64,000 nucleotides of DNA from Acidobacteriota bacterium (GCA_018268755.1 JAFDVW010000011.1:24343-88342); one strand, 5' to 3'; shown: positions 49,587-59,233, counted from the stretch's first letter. Numbers and translations: made by a program. The notes: generated by a model from the letters alone, not told the origin.

Positions 49587-51830
49587 ATGCGAGAAACCAA
49601 TACACAAATTACGAGGGTGACCGGGCTTCGCCAGGGGGCGATCTCTTCGGTTTCGCCAACTGCGTTCCACAGCGCGGAACTTTCGCTCTCGGAGATTTGG
49701 GTGAAAATCTGGAAGCGGAGGCTCGCCGCATCAACGTTTGCCGCGTTCCTCTTCCTGCTGGTGGCTCTCTACACGTTCCTAAAGCGCCCGGTTTACGAGA
49801 GTGTGGCACAAATCCGCGTGGATTCCAGCCAGCAAGCCAGTCTGGGCCTGGAAGACATCATTTCTCAAAAGCTTTCGGATTCCGACAGCGAGGGCGGACG
49901 CCTGCAGACCGAAGTTACCATTCTGCAGAGCCCTCCCGTCTCGATGCAGGTCATCCGCAATCTCGACATGGGCCATCGCGTCGATTTCGCCGGCAAGGAA
50001 CTGGCAGCCAAGGTCAATGCAGTCGACCCGGTGAAGATGGAGCCGGAGTATCGCGAAGAGCTGCTGACCAAGTTTCGCAACGCCGAGCGCATCGAGGTCC
50101 TGCCCAAGACCCGGGTGATTGAAATCCGTTTTCGCAGCGTCGATGCCAAGCTGGCTTCCGATACCGTCAACGAGATTGTGGACGCCTACCTGCAGCGCAA
50201 CTTCCAGGTGAAATATCAGGGGGCGGTGCAGGTATCGGAATGGCTTTCCAAGCAGATGGAGGAGCTGAAATCGAATGCCGCGCTGGCCCAGCAGCGCCTG
50301 GCGGAATTTCAGAAGCAGAACAATATTCTGGGTACGGACGAGAACAACAACATTGTCACCGACCGCCTGCGGCAGTTGAACCAGCAACTGGCGGACGCCG
50401 AAGCCGATCGCATCGTCAAGGAAGCGCGCTTCCGTCTGGCCAGCTCCGGCAATCCCGAGTTGGTGGCGGCGGTCGTGCCCAGTACCACCTTGCAGGCCCT
50501 GCGCACCCAGGAAGCGGAATTGAAGGCGCAATATGCGCAGCTGGATGCCAAGTTCGGCGCCGGGTATCCCAAGGTGCAGGAGTTACAAGGCCAGCTTAAG
50601 CGACTGGACCAGACCATCGCGGAAGAGATCGGCAACGTCGGGCAACGCCTGCACGATGAGTTTCAGGCCGCGCAAAACAGCGAGAACCTGCTGCGCCAGC
50701 AATTCGAGTTGCAAAAACAGGAAGCTTTCAAGCTCAACGCCAGCGCGGTGCAGTTTGCCAGCCTGAAGCACGAGGTGGAATCCAGTCAGGAGCTGAGCGA
50801 CACGCTGCAGTTGAAGCTGAAGGAAGCCGGTCTGCTGGCCGGGTTGGCCTCGGCCGACATCAGCATTGTCACGCGTGGCATGATCGCGGCGCGTCCGGCG
50901 TTTCCTAAAAAATCTTTGATGCTGCCGCTCGGGGTTCTCCTCAGCCTGTTCGGCGGGCTGGTGCTGGTGTTTGCCCTGGAGTCTTTTGATGACTCCATCC
51001 GCACCAGTGAAGAAGTGGAGGCGGTTTCTTCCGTGCCCGCGCTGGCGGCCATTCCCCTGGTGACAGGCCGTCTACTGCGGGCGGGAGGAAAGAATGCCAA
51101 GCCGCAAATCGGGTCCGGCGGACTGGGCGCCATGGCCGCGCACCGCCCGGGCTCGTTATTGGCAGAAGCCTATCGCGTATTGTGCAACTCGCTGCTGTTT
51201 ACTTCCGCCGACAAGCCGCCGCACTTGTTGGTGGTGACCAGCGCCTTCCCCAGCGAGGGCAAATCGGTCTCCAGTTGCAATCTGGCGATTACGCTGGCGC
51301 AGCGCGGAGCGCGCGTTCTGCTGATCGACGCCGACCTGCGCAGCTCCGCGCTTTCCGGGCATCTGGGTGCGGAACCAAATGCCGCGGTGGGATTGAGCTC
51401 CATCCTGACCGGCAACAGCGAATTCGACGATGCCGTCACCAAGCCGTTTCCCCAGCTGACCAGTTTGCACGTTATTTCCGCTGGACCGCGGGCGCCCTGG
51501 CCTGCGGAACTGCTGGCCTCCAAAAAGATGTCGGAGCTGTTGGAGAACTGGTCCAGCCAATATGACCACATCGTGATTGACACCGCGCCGGTGCTGTTCT
51601 TCGCCGACACCATTCCCCTGGCCGCCAAAGCCGACGGCGTTTTGCTGGTGGTGCGTTCCGGGCGCTCGCGTCGCAAGGCCCTGGTCCGCATGCTCGACCT
51701 GTTGTCTCGCTCGCAAGCCAGAGTCCTGGGCGTGATTGTCAACGGCGTGGTCCTGCAGCCGGAATATGCCAATCCTTATCTCGCCTATGGGTACGGAAAC
51801 GGAGACCTCCATGAGAACAGCCAGAATTAA
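49587..51830 (+). CDS. Wzc-type polysaccharide co-polymerase and BY tyrosine kinase
   Basis: The protein has 747 residues from the ATG at 49587, about 12 bp after AAGGAG. Two membrane segments (about 43-62 and 448-470) flank a periplasmic Wzz domain with long coiled-coil helices. The cytoplasmic C-terminal kinase has Walker A SAFPSEGKSVSS, Walker A' LLIDADLRSS and Walker B HIVIDTAPVLFFAD. The tail carries clustered tyrosines (YANPYLAYGYG) for autophosphorylation. It sets chain length and drives export in Wzx/Wzy pathways together with Wza. No Wzb-type phosphatase gene is seen nearby. The next gene overlaps by 20 bp. Confidence 0.92.
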   Translation: MRETNTQITRVTGLRQGAISSVSPTAFHSAELSLSEIWVKIWKRRLAASTFAAFLFLLVALYTFLKRPVYESVAQIRVDSSQQASLGLEDIISQKLSDSDSEGGRLQTEVTILQSPPVSMQVIRNLDMGHRVDFAGKELAAKVNAVDPVKMEPEYREELLTKFRNAERIEVLPKTRVIEIRFRSVDAKLASDTVNEIVDAYLQRNFQVKYQGAVQVSEWLSKQMEELKSNAALAQQRLAEFQKQNNILGTDENNNIVTDRLRQLNQQLADAEADRIVKEARFRLASSGNPELVAAVVPSTTLQALRTQEAELKAQYAQLDAKFGAGYPKVQELQGQLKRLDQTIAEEIGNVGQRLHDEFQAAQNSENLLRQQFELQKQEAFKLNASAVQFASLKHEVESSQELSDTLQLKLKEAGLLAGLASADISIVTRGMIAARPAFPKKSLMLPLGVLLSLFGGLVLVFALESFDDSIRTSEEVEAVSSVPALAAIPLVTGRLLRAGGKNAKPQIGSGGLGAMAAHRPGSLLAEAYRVLCNSLLFTSADKPPHLLVVTSAFPSEGKSVSSCNLAITLAQRGARVLLIDADLRSSALSGHLGAEPNAAVGLSSILTGNSEFDDAVTKPFPQLTSLHVISAGPRAPWPAELLASKKMSELLENWSSQYDHIVIDTAPVLFFADTIPLAAKADGVLLVVRSGRSRRKALVRMLDLLSRSQARVLGVIVNGVVLQPEYANPYLAYGYGNGDLHENSQN

Positions 51831-52755
51831 GGCGCGCACCGGGGCTTTGGGCCGTGCTCTGGCCGGTGCGGTTTTGATCCTCACCCTGGTGCTAAGCGCG
51901 TTTGCGCAAAGCATTCCCGCCGGCAACCTGCCGGTTCCCGCCCTGCGTATTGCCGCTGGCGATCTGCTTTCCGTGGACGTCTTCGATACGCCGGAACTTT
52001 CCGGCAAATTGCGGGTGAGCGAGAAAGGCGAAATTGCCGTGCCGGTGGCCGGCGATGTGCGCGTGGGCGGCATGACGGCGGAAGAAGCCGCGCGCAACGT
52101 GGAGCAGGCGCTGCAAGGCAAAAGCATTCTCAAGCACCCGCATGTCTCGGTATTCGTTCTGGAATACGCCACCCAAGGAGCATCGGTCCTGGGCGAGGTG
52201 AAGAACCCCGGGGTCTATCCGGTCCTGGGCACACACACGCTGTTGGATTTCATCTCCGTGGCGGGCGGGGTAACCCCCAACGCGGGCAAAGCGGTCACCA
52301 TCACCCACAAGAACGATCCCGCGCATCCCAATGTGGTGCAGCTGGACAACGCCACTGACCTCGCGGTGCGGGCGGGCATAACCATCCTTCCCGGCGACAC
52401 CATCGTGGTGTCCCGATCGGGCGTAGTGTACGTGGTGGGCGACCTGGTGAAACCGGGCGGATTTCTCATCGAGAACAACGAGCGCCTCACCGTGCTGCAA
52501 GCTGTGGCGCTGGCCCAGGGGCCGAACCGCACGGCGGGACTCAATCGCACCCGGCTGATCCGCAAATCCACCGCCGGCCGCCAGGAAATTCCGGTGGAGC
52601 TGGGAAAAATTCTGGCCGGCAAACGGGACGACCTGCGTCTGGAAGATGGCGACATTCTGTTTGTCCCCGCCAGCCAGAGCAAGACCCTCGCCTATCGTGG
52701 AATTGAAGCCACCATCAGCATGGCAACTGGATTGGTCATCTACAACCGTTTCTAA
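51811..52755 (+). CDS. Wza-type polysaccharide export protein (SLBB domains)
   Basis: The protein has 314 residues from the ATG at 51811 behind GGAGACCTCC. A signal peptide (about 1-33) precedes a polysaccharide export (PES) domain (IAAGDLLSVDVFDTPELSGK) and two SLBB domains (ASVLGEVKNPGVYPVLGTHT and VYVVGDLVKPGGFLIENNE). There is no lipobox cysteine, unlike classical Wza lipoproteins. It forms the outer-membrane export channel that docks onto the Wzc-type protein. It overlaps the kinase gene by 20 bp and abuts the next start codon exactly. Confidence 0.92.
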   Translation: MRTARIKARTGALGRALAGAVLILTLVLSAFAQSIPAGNLPVPALRIAAGDLLSVDVFDTPELSGKLRVSEKGEIAVPVAGDVRVGGMTAEEAARNVEQALQGKSILKHPHVSVFVLEYATQGASVLGEVKNPGVYPVLGTHTLLDFISVAGGVTPNAGKAVTITHKNDPAHPNVVQLDNATDLAVRAGITILPGDTIVVSRSGVVYVVGDLVKPGGFLIENNERLTVLQAVALAQGPNRTAGLNRTRLIRKSTAGRQEIPVELGKILAGKRDDLRLEDGDILFVPASQSKTLAYRGIEATISMATGLVIYNRF

Positions 52756-53400
52756 ATGTCGATGAAGCGTATCGCAGGTTGGATGATGGCGGTCGTGCTG
52801 GTCCCGGCCTTGCTGTTTGGCCAGGAAGTGTCACCGCGGGTGAATGCGATCGACGCTTCGGCGCATTCCCGCATCCAAAATCCCGACCAGCCCGGGGCTT
52901 CGCCGGCAAGCACTCAGGCCGCCGGCAAGCCATTCTCCGGTAAGTCTCAGGCGGCAGTCTCTTCCGCCCAGCAGCCCACCTGGAATCCGGCCGCATCCGC
53001 GACGTCGAAGTGGGGGCCGCTCCCGGTGAAATCCGTAGTTGTTTCTGCCTTTCCCGGCAAAGAGAAGAGCGAAGACAGTGGCGATCAGGAGAAGGAGCAA
53101 GCCAAAGCTGTGAGCGCCGCTCGTACCTTGCCGGCTCCGGCGCAGCCCGCCTCCGTTGATGCCGGGAATGTTCTGGGATTGCGCATGCGCAGGCAGGCGG
53201 CCGTTGGCTCTGCCTCGACCGCTCCCGCTAGCTCCTTGCAAGTCACACCCTGGAGCAGAAGGCCCTTGTCCGGGAGCAGTCAGCGCTCTCATTCTGGAAT
53301 TCGCGCCGCATCCGTCTCGCGCTTTTCTTTGCGCCACGGCTTTACCTCGCGCGCAGGCCAGAAGCCTGCGGGGCGCCGGCGCGACCGCCAAACAGATTGA
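52756..53400 (+). CDS. Hypothetical exported protein, Ser/Ala/Pro-rich
   Basis: The protein has 214 residues; its ATG follows the stop of the export gene directly, and its stop overlaps the next start (TGATG). A hydrophobic start (RIAGWMMAVVLVPALLFGQ) looks like a signal peptide. The rest is low in complexity, rich in Ala, Ser, Pro and Gln, with an acidic patch (KEKSEDSGDQEKEQAK) and a basic C-terminal third rich in Arg and Ser. No domain is recognised. Tight coupling to both neighbours suggests it is translated. The basic tail may reflect a frame drift, so the C-terminal part is less certain. Confidence 0.6.
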   Translation: MSMKRIAGWMMAVVLVPALLFGQEVSPRVNAIDASAHSRIQNPDQPGASPASTQAAGKPFSGKSQAAVSSAQQPTWNPAASATSKWGPLPVKSVVVSAFPGKEKSEDSGDQEKEQAKAVSAARTLPAPAQPASVDAGNVLGLRMRRQAAVGSASTAPASSLQVTPWSRRPLSGSSQRSHSGIRAASVSRFSLRHGFTSRAGQKPAGRRRDRQTD

Positions 53401-54605
53401 TGCTGATCACTGCGCCACTTCCGCGGCCGGAACGGGAGCCGCTCGACCTCCACCGGTTCTCTCAGTGGCGCGTGGCCATCATCCACTACTGGTTCGTCAG
53501 CCACGGTGGGGGGGAACGCGTGGTGGAGGCCCTGGCCGAGTTGTTTCCCCAGGCGGATATTTTTACTCTGGTGGTGGACGATGCCAAGCTGCCCTCCAGT
53601 TTGCGGCAGCGCCGCATCCACACCTCGTTTCTGCAGCGCATCCCCGGCGCCCGCAAGTTTCACCGCCATTTCCTGCTTCTTCAGCCCCTGGCCCTGGAGA
53701 AGTTTGATCTGAGCAAATACGATCTGGTCCTCAGTTCGGAGTCCGGTCCCGCTAAGGGGGTGATTACTTCTCCCCGGACTTGCCACGTTTGTTATTGCCA
53801 CTCCCCGATGCGTTATCTGTGGGACGGCGGCCCGGAATATCGCCGCAGCATGGGCCCGCTGGTGGGCCCAGTGTTTTCCCTGGCCGCGCACTACATGCGT
53901 CTATGGGACCTGGCATCTGCCAATCGAGTGGACCACTTCATCGCCAATTCACGTTTTGTGGCCTCTCGCATCCGTAAGTACTACCGGCGGGAAAGCGTTG
54001 TGATTCATCCTCCGGTGCATATCCCCGCCGTGGAAGTGCAGGACGATCATCAGGGCTACTACCTGGTGGTCAGCCGCCTGGTGAATTACAAGCGCATTGA
54101 TCTGGCGGTGGAAGCCTGCCGGCAAACGGGAAGGGAACTGCGCATTGTGGGAGAAGGGCCGGAGTACAAGCTGCTCAAGCGCATGGCCGGCCCCACTATT
54201 CATTTTCTCGGGTCGCTGTCCGATGCGGAAATGCAGCAACAGCTCTCCGGGTGCCGGGCTTTCCTGTTGCCGGGGGAAGAGGATTTCGGCATCGCCCCGG
54301 TGGAAGCGCAGAGTTATGGCAGGCCGGTGATTGCCTTCGCTTCCGGCGGCGCGCTGGAGACAGTGCGAGGGACAGCTGGCCGGGGGGCCACGCTGAGCGA
54401 CCCCACCGGAGTGTTCTTCTCGGAACAGTCCGTGGACTGCCTCATTGAGGCCATGGAGCGACTGGAAGCCATGGCGCCGAAATTTTCCTCCCGCGCCATC
54501 CGCAGACACGCTCTGCAATTTGGACGAGAACGCTTCCAGGAAAGAATGGCCGGATTTTTGGCGGACGCGATGACGCAGTGGGCGGTCAGCGCGCCTACCC
54601 ACTAA
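53400..54605 (+). CDS. GT4-family glycosyltransferase
   Basis: The protein has 401 residues from the ATG at 53400, overlapping the previous stop. The N-terminal GT-B domain shows [20 protein letters not shown] with the glycine-rich acceptor loop. The C-terminal domain has YYLVVSRLVNYKRIDLAVEA and the nucleotide-sugar motif EEDFGIAPVEA (E-x7-E). It is a retaining transferase likely acting on lipid-linked intermediates at the inner face of the membrane. Sugar donor and linkage are unknown; a mannosyltransferase is possible. A 103-bp gap follows before the initiating transferase gene. Confidence 0.9.
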   Translation: MLITAPLPRPEREPLDLHRFSQWRVAIIHYWFVSHGGGERVVEALAELFPQADIFTLVVDDAKLPSSLRQRRIHTSFLQRIPGARKFHRHFLLLQPLALEKFDLSKYDLVLSSESGPAKGVITSPRTCHVCYCHSPMRYLWDGGPEYRRSMGPLVGPVFSLAAHYMRLWDLASANRVDHFIANSRFVASRIRKYYRRESVVIHPPVHIPAVEVQDDHQGYYLVVSRLVNYKRIDLAVEACRQTGRELRIVGEGPEYKLLKRMAGPTIHFLGSLSDAEMQQQLSGCRAFLLPGEEDFGIAPVEAQSYGRPVIAFASGGALETVRGTAGRGATLSDPTGVFFSEQSVDCLIEAMERLEAMAPKFSSRAIRRHALQFGRERFQERMAGFLADAMTQWAVSAPTH

Positions 54606-54708
54606 GGCCGTTTCCGGCAGACGCTGCACGAAAGTTTCCGCCCTACGCCATCGCCACCAACTCGTAACCAGGCCTCAGCCATAAAAATGTTCTACCCGGA
54701 GTGAAGCG

Positions 54709-56088
54709 ATGATCGGTCTCCTCAACCGCGCTGCATTCAACCTTCGGTTGTTAACGCTGTTTCTGCCCTTGTGGTCTTTTGTAGTGACCGGGGCGCTGTG
54801 GTGGCATTGGGCGGTGCTATCCAACGTCGACCCGCACCCGTATTTCGCCTTGCTGGTGTTCACTACCATTGCCTGGTCGGTGGCCAGCGAGAACTATGGG
54901 CTTTGCACCACGGCCTACATTCTGACCAGCGGAGGCAAAGTCTACGCCGCTTTTCTGGCCACGCTGATGACGGTGTTTGCGGACCTGGTGTTCATGTTTT
55001 TCTATCGCGGAATTGATTTCTCCCAGTCCTTCGTGACCGCCAATGTTCTGGTGCTGCTGTTTTCCACGTTGAACCTGCGCATGCTGCTGCGCACCGCGCT
55101 GAACGGTAAATTTCTCTCGAAATCCGGGGGGATTCGCGTGCTGCTCATCGGCGCCGACGAGTTTGCGGAACGGGTGGCGCAATGCTTGGCGGCGCGGGAA
55201 TTTAAGGGCGTGGAGATTGTCGGCTTCGTGCAGCTTCCCGGCCAGGAATCCGTTGTCAGCGGGCCGGTTTACAGCATGGACGAAGTCGGTCAAGTGGTGG
55301 CGCGCAATCAACTGGATGACGTGGTCCTGGCCCTGCCGGCCCCGCGCTTGCGAGAGTTGCCCCAGATCCGCGAAACCCTGCGTCACATTGGCGTGCCGGT
55401 GCGCGTGGTGCTCGATCTGGGCGATCAGACTCCCAGCAGTGATCGCCTGTTCAATGTCAACGGGGTCTGGATGGTGGATGTGTGCCACACTCCGGCGGAG
55501 TCGGTGATGTATATGATCCTGAAGCGCGGCTTTGATCTGGCCTTTTCCGCGGTGGCGCTCCTGCTGTTGGCTCCGGTCATGGCCCTGATTGCGGTAATCA
55601 TCAAAAGCACGTCTCCCGGCCCGGTGCTGTTCGCGCAAGAGCGCGTCGGGTTCAAGGGCAATGTATTCCGCATGTACAAATTCCGCACCATGCACCTGAG
55701 CAGCGAAGCCGAGAGTAACACCAAGTGGACTTGCCGCGATGATTCCCGGCGCACTCGCTTCGGCGTGTTCCTGCGCCGCACCAGCCTGGATGAGATCCCG
55801 CAATTCTTGAATGTGCTCAAGGGCGATATGAGCGTAGTGGGGCCGCGCCCCGAACGCCCTTATTTCGTGCAGAAATTTGCCGTGGAAGTTCCCCACTACG
55901 GTGCGCGCCATTATCTGAAGGTCGGCATCACGGGATGGGCCCAGGTCAATGGCTGGCGCGGCGACACCTCTATCGAGAAGCGCATTGAGCATGACCTGTA
56001 CTACCTGCAGAACTGGAGTCTGCTGTTCGATTTGCGGATCGTGCTACGCACGGTGCTGCACACCTTTACCGCGCGGCATGCCTATTAG
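54709..56088 (+). CDS. Undecaprenyl-phosphate sugar phosphotransferase (initiating polyprenyl glycosylphosphotransferase)
   Basis: The protein has 459 residues: about four N-terminal membrane helices, a CoA-binding-like Rossmann region (about 140-240), one more helix (about 275-300) and the conserved bacterial sugar transferase domain. Motifs include KRGFDLAFSAVALLLLAPVM, GPVLFAQERVGF, YKFRTM, LRRTSLDEIPQFLNVLKGDM and VGPRPERP. It starts repeat-unit synthesis by moving a sugar phosphate from UDP-sugar to undecaprenyl phosphate, as WcaJ and WbaP do. It ends exactly where the nucleotidyltransferase gene begins. The sugar is not determined by the sequence. Confidence 0.93.
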   Translation: MIGLLNRAAFNLRLLTLFLPLWSFVVTGALWWHWAVLSNVDPHPYFALLVFTTIAWSVASENYGLCTTAYILTSGGKVYAAFLATLMTVFADLVFMFFYRGIDFSQSFVTANVLVLLFSTLNLRMLLRTALNGKFLSKSGGIRVLLIGADEFAERVAQCLAAREFKGVEIVGFVQLPGQESVVSGPVYSMDEVGQVVARNQLDDVVLALPAPRLRELPQIRETLRHIGVPVRVVLDLGDQTPSSDRLFNVNGVWMVDVCHTPAESVMYMILKRGFDLAFSAVALLLLAPVMALIAVIIKSTSPGPVLFAQERVGFKGNVFRMYKFRTMHLSSEAESNTKWTCRDDSRRTRFGVFLRRTSLDEIPQFLNVLKGDMSVVGPRPERPYFVQKFAVEVPHYGARHYLKVGITGWAQVNGWRGDTSIEKRIEHDLYYLQNWSLLFDLRIVLRTVLHTFTARHAY

Positions 56089-56808
56089 ATGGGCGCATAC
56101 TCTGGGATCATCCTGGCCGGCGAACCCTTAGCCTATGCGCAACCCGCATTGCGTGGCATGCCCAGGAGTATGTCTCCGGTGGCTAAACGGCCATTTCTGG
56201 AATACATGCTGACGCGCTTGCGGATCGGCGGTATCACCGATGTGGTGCTTTGCGTGGGATACAAACGGTCGCACATTCAGAGCCACATTCGCAAAGGTCG
56301 CAAGTGGGGCCTGCAGGTCCGCTATTCCGTGGAGAAAGAACGGTTGGGAACGGCCGGGGCCGTGAAGCAGGCCGGCGATCTGCTGGCCGCTCCGGAGTGG
56401 TTTGTCTTCAAAGGTGATTCCTTGCTCGACTTTGATGTTCAGGCCATGCGGGAGTTTCACCAGGAGCGCCGTGCCATGGCCACCGTGGCGCTGGTTTCCC
56501 GCGCCGGTCATTATGGACGAGTGGTGCTGAATGAGCGCCATGAAATTGCCGCCTTCCGCGATAAAAAAGAGGGAGCACCCGGATGCGGCGGCAAGTGTCT
56601 GATCAATGCCGGAGTGTATCTGTTGAGCCGGCGATGTCTCGATCTGGTCCCCTCCGGGCGGCCTGTTTCGCTGGAAAATGAAATCTTTCCCGCTCTGATC
56701 GGCAGTGGTTTGTATGGCTTCCGCAGCGCCGGAAATTTCATCGATGTCAATGTTCCGGAAGACTTGTCGCGCGCGCAGTACGAACTCTCGATGAGGCCGA
56801 AAACCTAG
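56089..56808 (+). CDS. Nucleotidyltransferase-like protein with degenerate active-site loop
   Basis: The protein has 239 residues; its ATG follows the preceding stop directly. The fold and later motifs match sugar-1-phosphate nucleotidyltransferases of the HddC type: PFLEYMLTRLRIGGITDVVL, GTAGAVKQAGDLL, FKGDSLLDFDV with the metal-type Asp and SLENEIFPALI. The N-terminal loop that normally reads AGGLGTRL...PKPM is AGEPLAYA...PRSM here, losing the catalytic Arg and Lys. Activity is therefore doubtful. It may still bind sugar nucleotides, or may be a decayed copy. It sits between the initiating transferase and the flippase fusion. Confidence 0.8.
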   Translation: MGAYSGIILAGEPLAYAQPALRGMPRSMSPVAKRPFLEYMLTRLRIGGITDVVLCVGYKRSHIQSHIRKGRKWGLQVRYSVEKERLGTAGAVKQAGDLLAAPEWFVFKGDSLLDFDVQAMREFHQERRAMATVALVSRAGHYGRVVLNERHEIAAFRDKKEGAPGCGGKCLINAGVYLLSRRCLDLVPSGRPVSLENEIFPALIGSGLYGFRSAGNFIDVNVPEDLSRAQYELSMRPKT

Positions 56809-56857
56809 GGCGCGAACCGCGCCCGCAACTTGCATCCCACCGTATTCCCCTGGCCTG

Positions 56858-59233
56858 ATGCGTTCCCGTCGAATATTCCTCAATACCATAGCTTCGTATG
56901 CCCGGCTGGCTGTAGCGGCGGCCGCTGGGTTCCTTACCTTACCCATGGTGCTGCGCACTCTGGGCGCGGCGGACTACGGCATTTTCGCCGTGATTGCCGG
57001 CAGCTTGAGCTTTTTGCTGTTTATCAATGGAGCTCTAACCACGGGGGCGCAGCGCCACATCGCCTACGCGCTGGGAGAAGGCAAATCCGAAGAGGCCGCG
57101 GACTGGTTCAATGCCAGTTTAGTGGTGCACATGCTTCTGGCCGTGGCCATTCTGCTGGTGGCGCTGGCGGGCTCCGATTGGGTCATCTACCGGCTGCTGA
57201 AATTACCCGCCCAGCGTCTGAGCGCGGCCCTGTGGATTTACCGTTCGGTGATCGCCGTCATGCTGTGCAGCATCATTTCGACTCCCTATCAGGCGCTGCT
57301 CATGGCCAAAGAGTCGTTGACCGCGTTGTCGCTGATGGCGATGGGCGGATCATTTTTTCTGGTCGCGGGGGTGGTCGTATTGCGGCGCCTACCCGGCGAC
57401 CGGCTACTGTGGTACGCCGGAATTTATGCCGTCAGCCAGGCCATGCTCTTTGCCGGACCGATGCTCTATTGCGTGCTCCGCTATGCGGAGTGCCGGCAGT
57501 GGTCGTGGCAGCGCATCGCAGGGGCGAAGGTCAAAGACCTGCTCAGCTTCTCTGGCTGGAACCTTCTGGGGACACTGGCGGTGCAGATTCGTTACCAGGG
57601 GCCGGCCGTGCTGCTCAACCGGTTTATTGGCACCACGGCCAACGCGGCCAACGGAATTGCCATGCAGGTGAATGGCTTTGCCGCCAGCCTCAGTACCGGT
57701 CTGCTACGTGCGACTTCTCCCTCCATTGTGAAATCGGAAGCGGCCGGCGAACGCGCCGAAATGCTCCTGCTTTCCAATCTCTCGAACAAATATGCCTTCG
57801 TGCTTCTCTGGTTGATGATCGGGCCGCTACTGTTTGAATTGCACTACTGCCTTGGGCTTTGGCTCCGGCAAGTGCCGCCCGGAACCGAAGTGTTTTCTCT
57901 TGCCCTGCTCATCGCCTTGCTGATCGACATGCTGACCGCCGGATTCATGGCGACGGTACAGGCCGAAGGGCGCATCGCGCTCTACCAGGGAGTGGTTGGA
58001 TTGCTGATTTGCAGTTCCATCCCGGTGGGCTATCTGTTTCTTCGCGCCAACTTGCCGGCCAGCTCCGTGCTGTGGGCCGGGGTAGGGGCCTCAGCCCTGG
58101 CCGGCGCGGGACGCTTAGGGTTTGTCTGCAGGACCATAGGACTCAGAAAAAGGGACTGGCTGCACGGCGTTCTGGGCCCTTGTCTTGGAGTGAGCGGGCT
58201 GACCTCTACGGCCATGATGCTGGTCGTGACCGGCGCCCATCCCGGACTATTGCGTGTGTTTGGGCTCTACCTTCTGAACGCAACCATCACCCTGCTGTTG
58301 GTTTTGGTGTTCGCCGGAAGCGCCATGGAGCAGCGCGTGTTGCGCGGATACGCCGCGCGATTCTTGCCCGCGTTCGCGGCGCCAGGCGGCGGGCGCGCCC
58401 TGCCTTTCTCTCAGCTCAGTTCTTTCTTTTCTTCTGGAGCCCGCATGTTTTCCAGCGTTTCTCACTCCGTTTCGGCCAGCGCGCCGCGGCCGGAAAAAGT
58501 CAGCATCCTCATGCTTACCCATAATGCGCCGCGTTATGTAGAGATCTCCATTCGCAGCCTGGCCCGGCAAACCCAAGGCGTGAACTACGAGCTGGTGGTG
58601 GTAGACAACGCTTCGCATCCGCCCACTCGTGAGCTTCTCTCTCGGCTGCAGCAGGAAGGGCTGGTGCACCAGCTCCGTCTTCTGGACCACAATTCTTTCT
58701 TTGCCGGCGGCAACAACATCGCTTCGCGTGTGGCCTCGAGCGACAGCACACACTTTCTCCTGCTGAACAGCGACGTCGAGATCAAGGACCCGGCCTGGCT
58801 GTCGCATCTCCTTTCCATCCATAAGCCGGGCATCACGGCCTACGGTGTGGTCGAAGATCCCTTGCGCGTGGACGGATATTGCCTGCTGGTGGATGCCCCG
58901 CTCTACCGTGACCACTTGCTCGACGAAGGCCACCAGTTTTTCTGGGCGGTCACTAAATTTCAGGGCGCGCTGCTGGCCAAGGGGTACTCCGTCCAGGGAT
59001 ATGCCGAGCACAAAAAGTATCTGCATCACTTCGGGGGCAAGAGCGGCAAGGCCTACAAAGCGGCCAAGGGGCTGGAAGTAAGCGCGCAGCAACTGGCCGA
59101 ATATTTTCAGGGCCACACCATCGCAGTGCTGGATGTGCTGCCTGATGGTTCGCTACCCCAGCGGCCCAAACGCAATGTGATCGATCGCGGCATTTCCCGC
59201 ATGCAGCGCCTGTTTGAGCGCGCCTTTGCCTGA
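56858..59233 (+). CDS. Wzx-type flippase fused to GT2 glycosyltransferase
   Basis: The protein has 791 residues. Residues 1 to about 500 form a Wzx/MATE-fold oligosaccharide flippase with about 12-14 helices (opening FLNTIASYARLAVAAAAGFL, then GAADYGIFAVIAGS). Residues about 540-790 form a GT2-like domain (KVSILMLTHNAPRYVEISI, VVVDNASHPPTRELL, LLLNSDVEIKDPAWL), where DVE replaces the usual DxD. Joining the two is unusual because they are normally separate genes. An in-frame ATG (58445, residue 530) preceded by CTGGAGCCCGC could also start a separate GT2. The flippase half would carry lipid-linked units across the inner membrane. Confidence 0.85.
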   Translation: MRSRRIFLNTIASYARLAVAAAAGFLTLPMVLRTLGAADYGIFAVIAGSLSFLLFINGALTTGAQRHIAYALGEGKSEEAADWFNASLVVHMLLAVAILLVALAGSDWVIYRLLKLPAQRLSAALWIYRSVIAVMLCSIISTPYQALLMAKESLTALSLMAMGGSFFLVAGVVVLRRLPGDRLLWYAGIYAVSQAMLFAGPMLYCVLRYAECRQWSWQRIAGAKVKDLLSFSGWNLLGTLAVQIRYQGPAVLLNRFIGTTANAANGIAMQVNGFAASLSTGLLRATSPSIVKSEAAGERAEMLLLSNLSNKYAFVLLWLMIGPLLFELHYCLGLWLRQVPPGTEVFSLALLIALLIDMLTAGFMATVQAEGRIALYQGVVGLLICSSIPVGYLFLRANLPASSVLWAGVGASALAGAGRLGFVCRTIGLRKRDWLHGVLGPCLGVSGLTSTAMMLVVTGAHPGLLRVFGLYLLNATITLLLVLVFAGSAMEQRVLRGYAARFLPAFAAPGGGRALPFSQLSSFFSSGARMFSSVSHSVSASAPRPEKVSILMLTHNAPRYVEISIRSLARQTQGVNYELVVVDNASHPPTRELLSRLQQEGLVHQLRLLDHNSFFAGGNNIASRVASSDSTHFLLLNSDVEIKDPAWLSHLLSIHKPGITAYGVVEDPLRVDGYCLLVDAPLYRDHLLDEGHQFFWAVTKFQGALLAKGYSVQGYAEHKKYLHHFGGKSGKAYKAAKGLEVSAQQLAEYFQGHTIAVLDVLPDGSLPQRPKRNVIDRGISRMQRLFERAFA

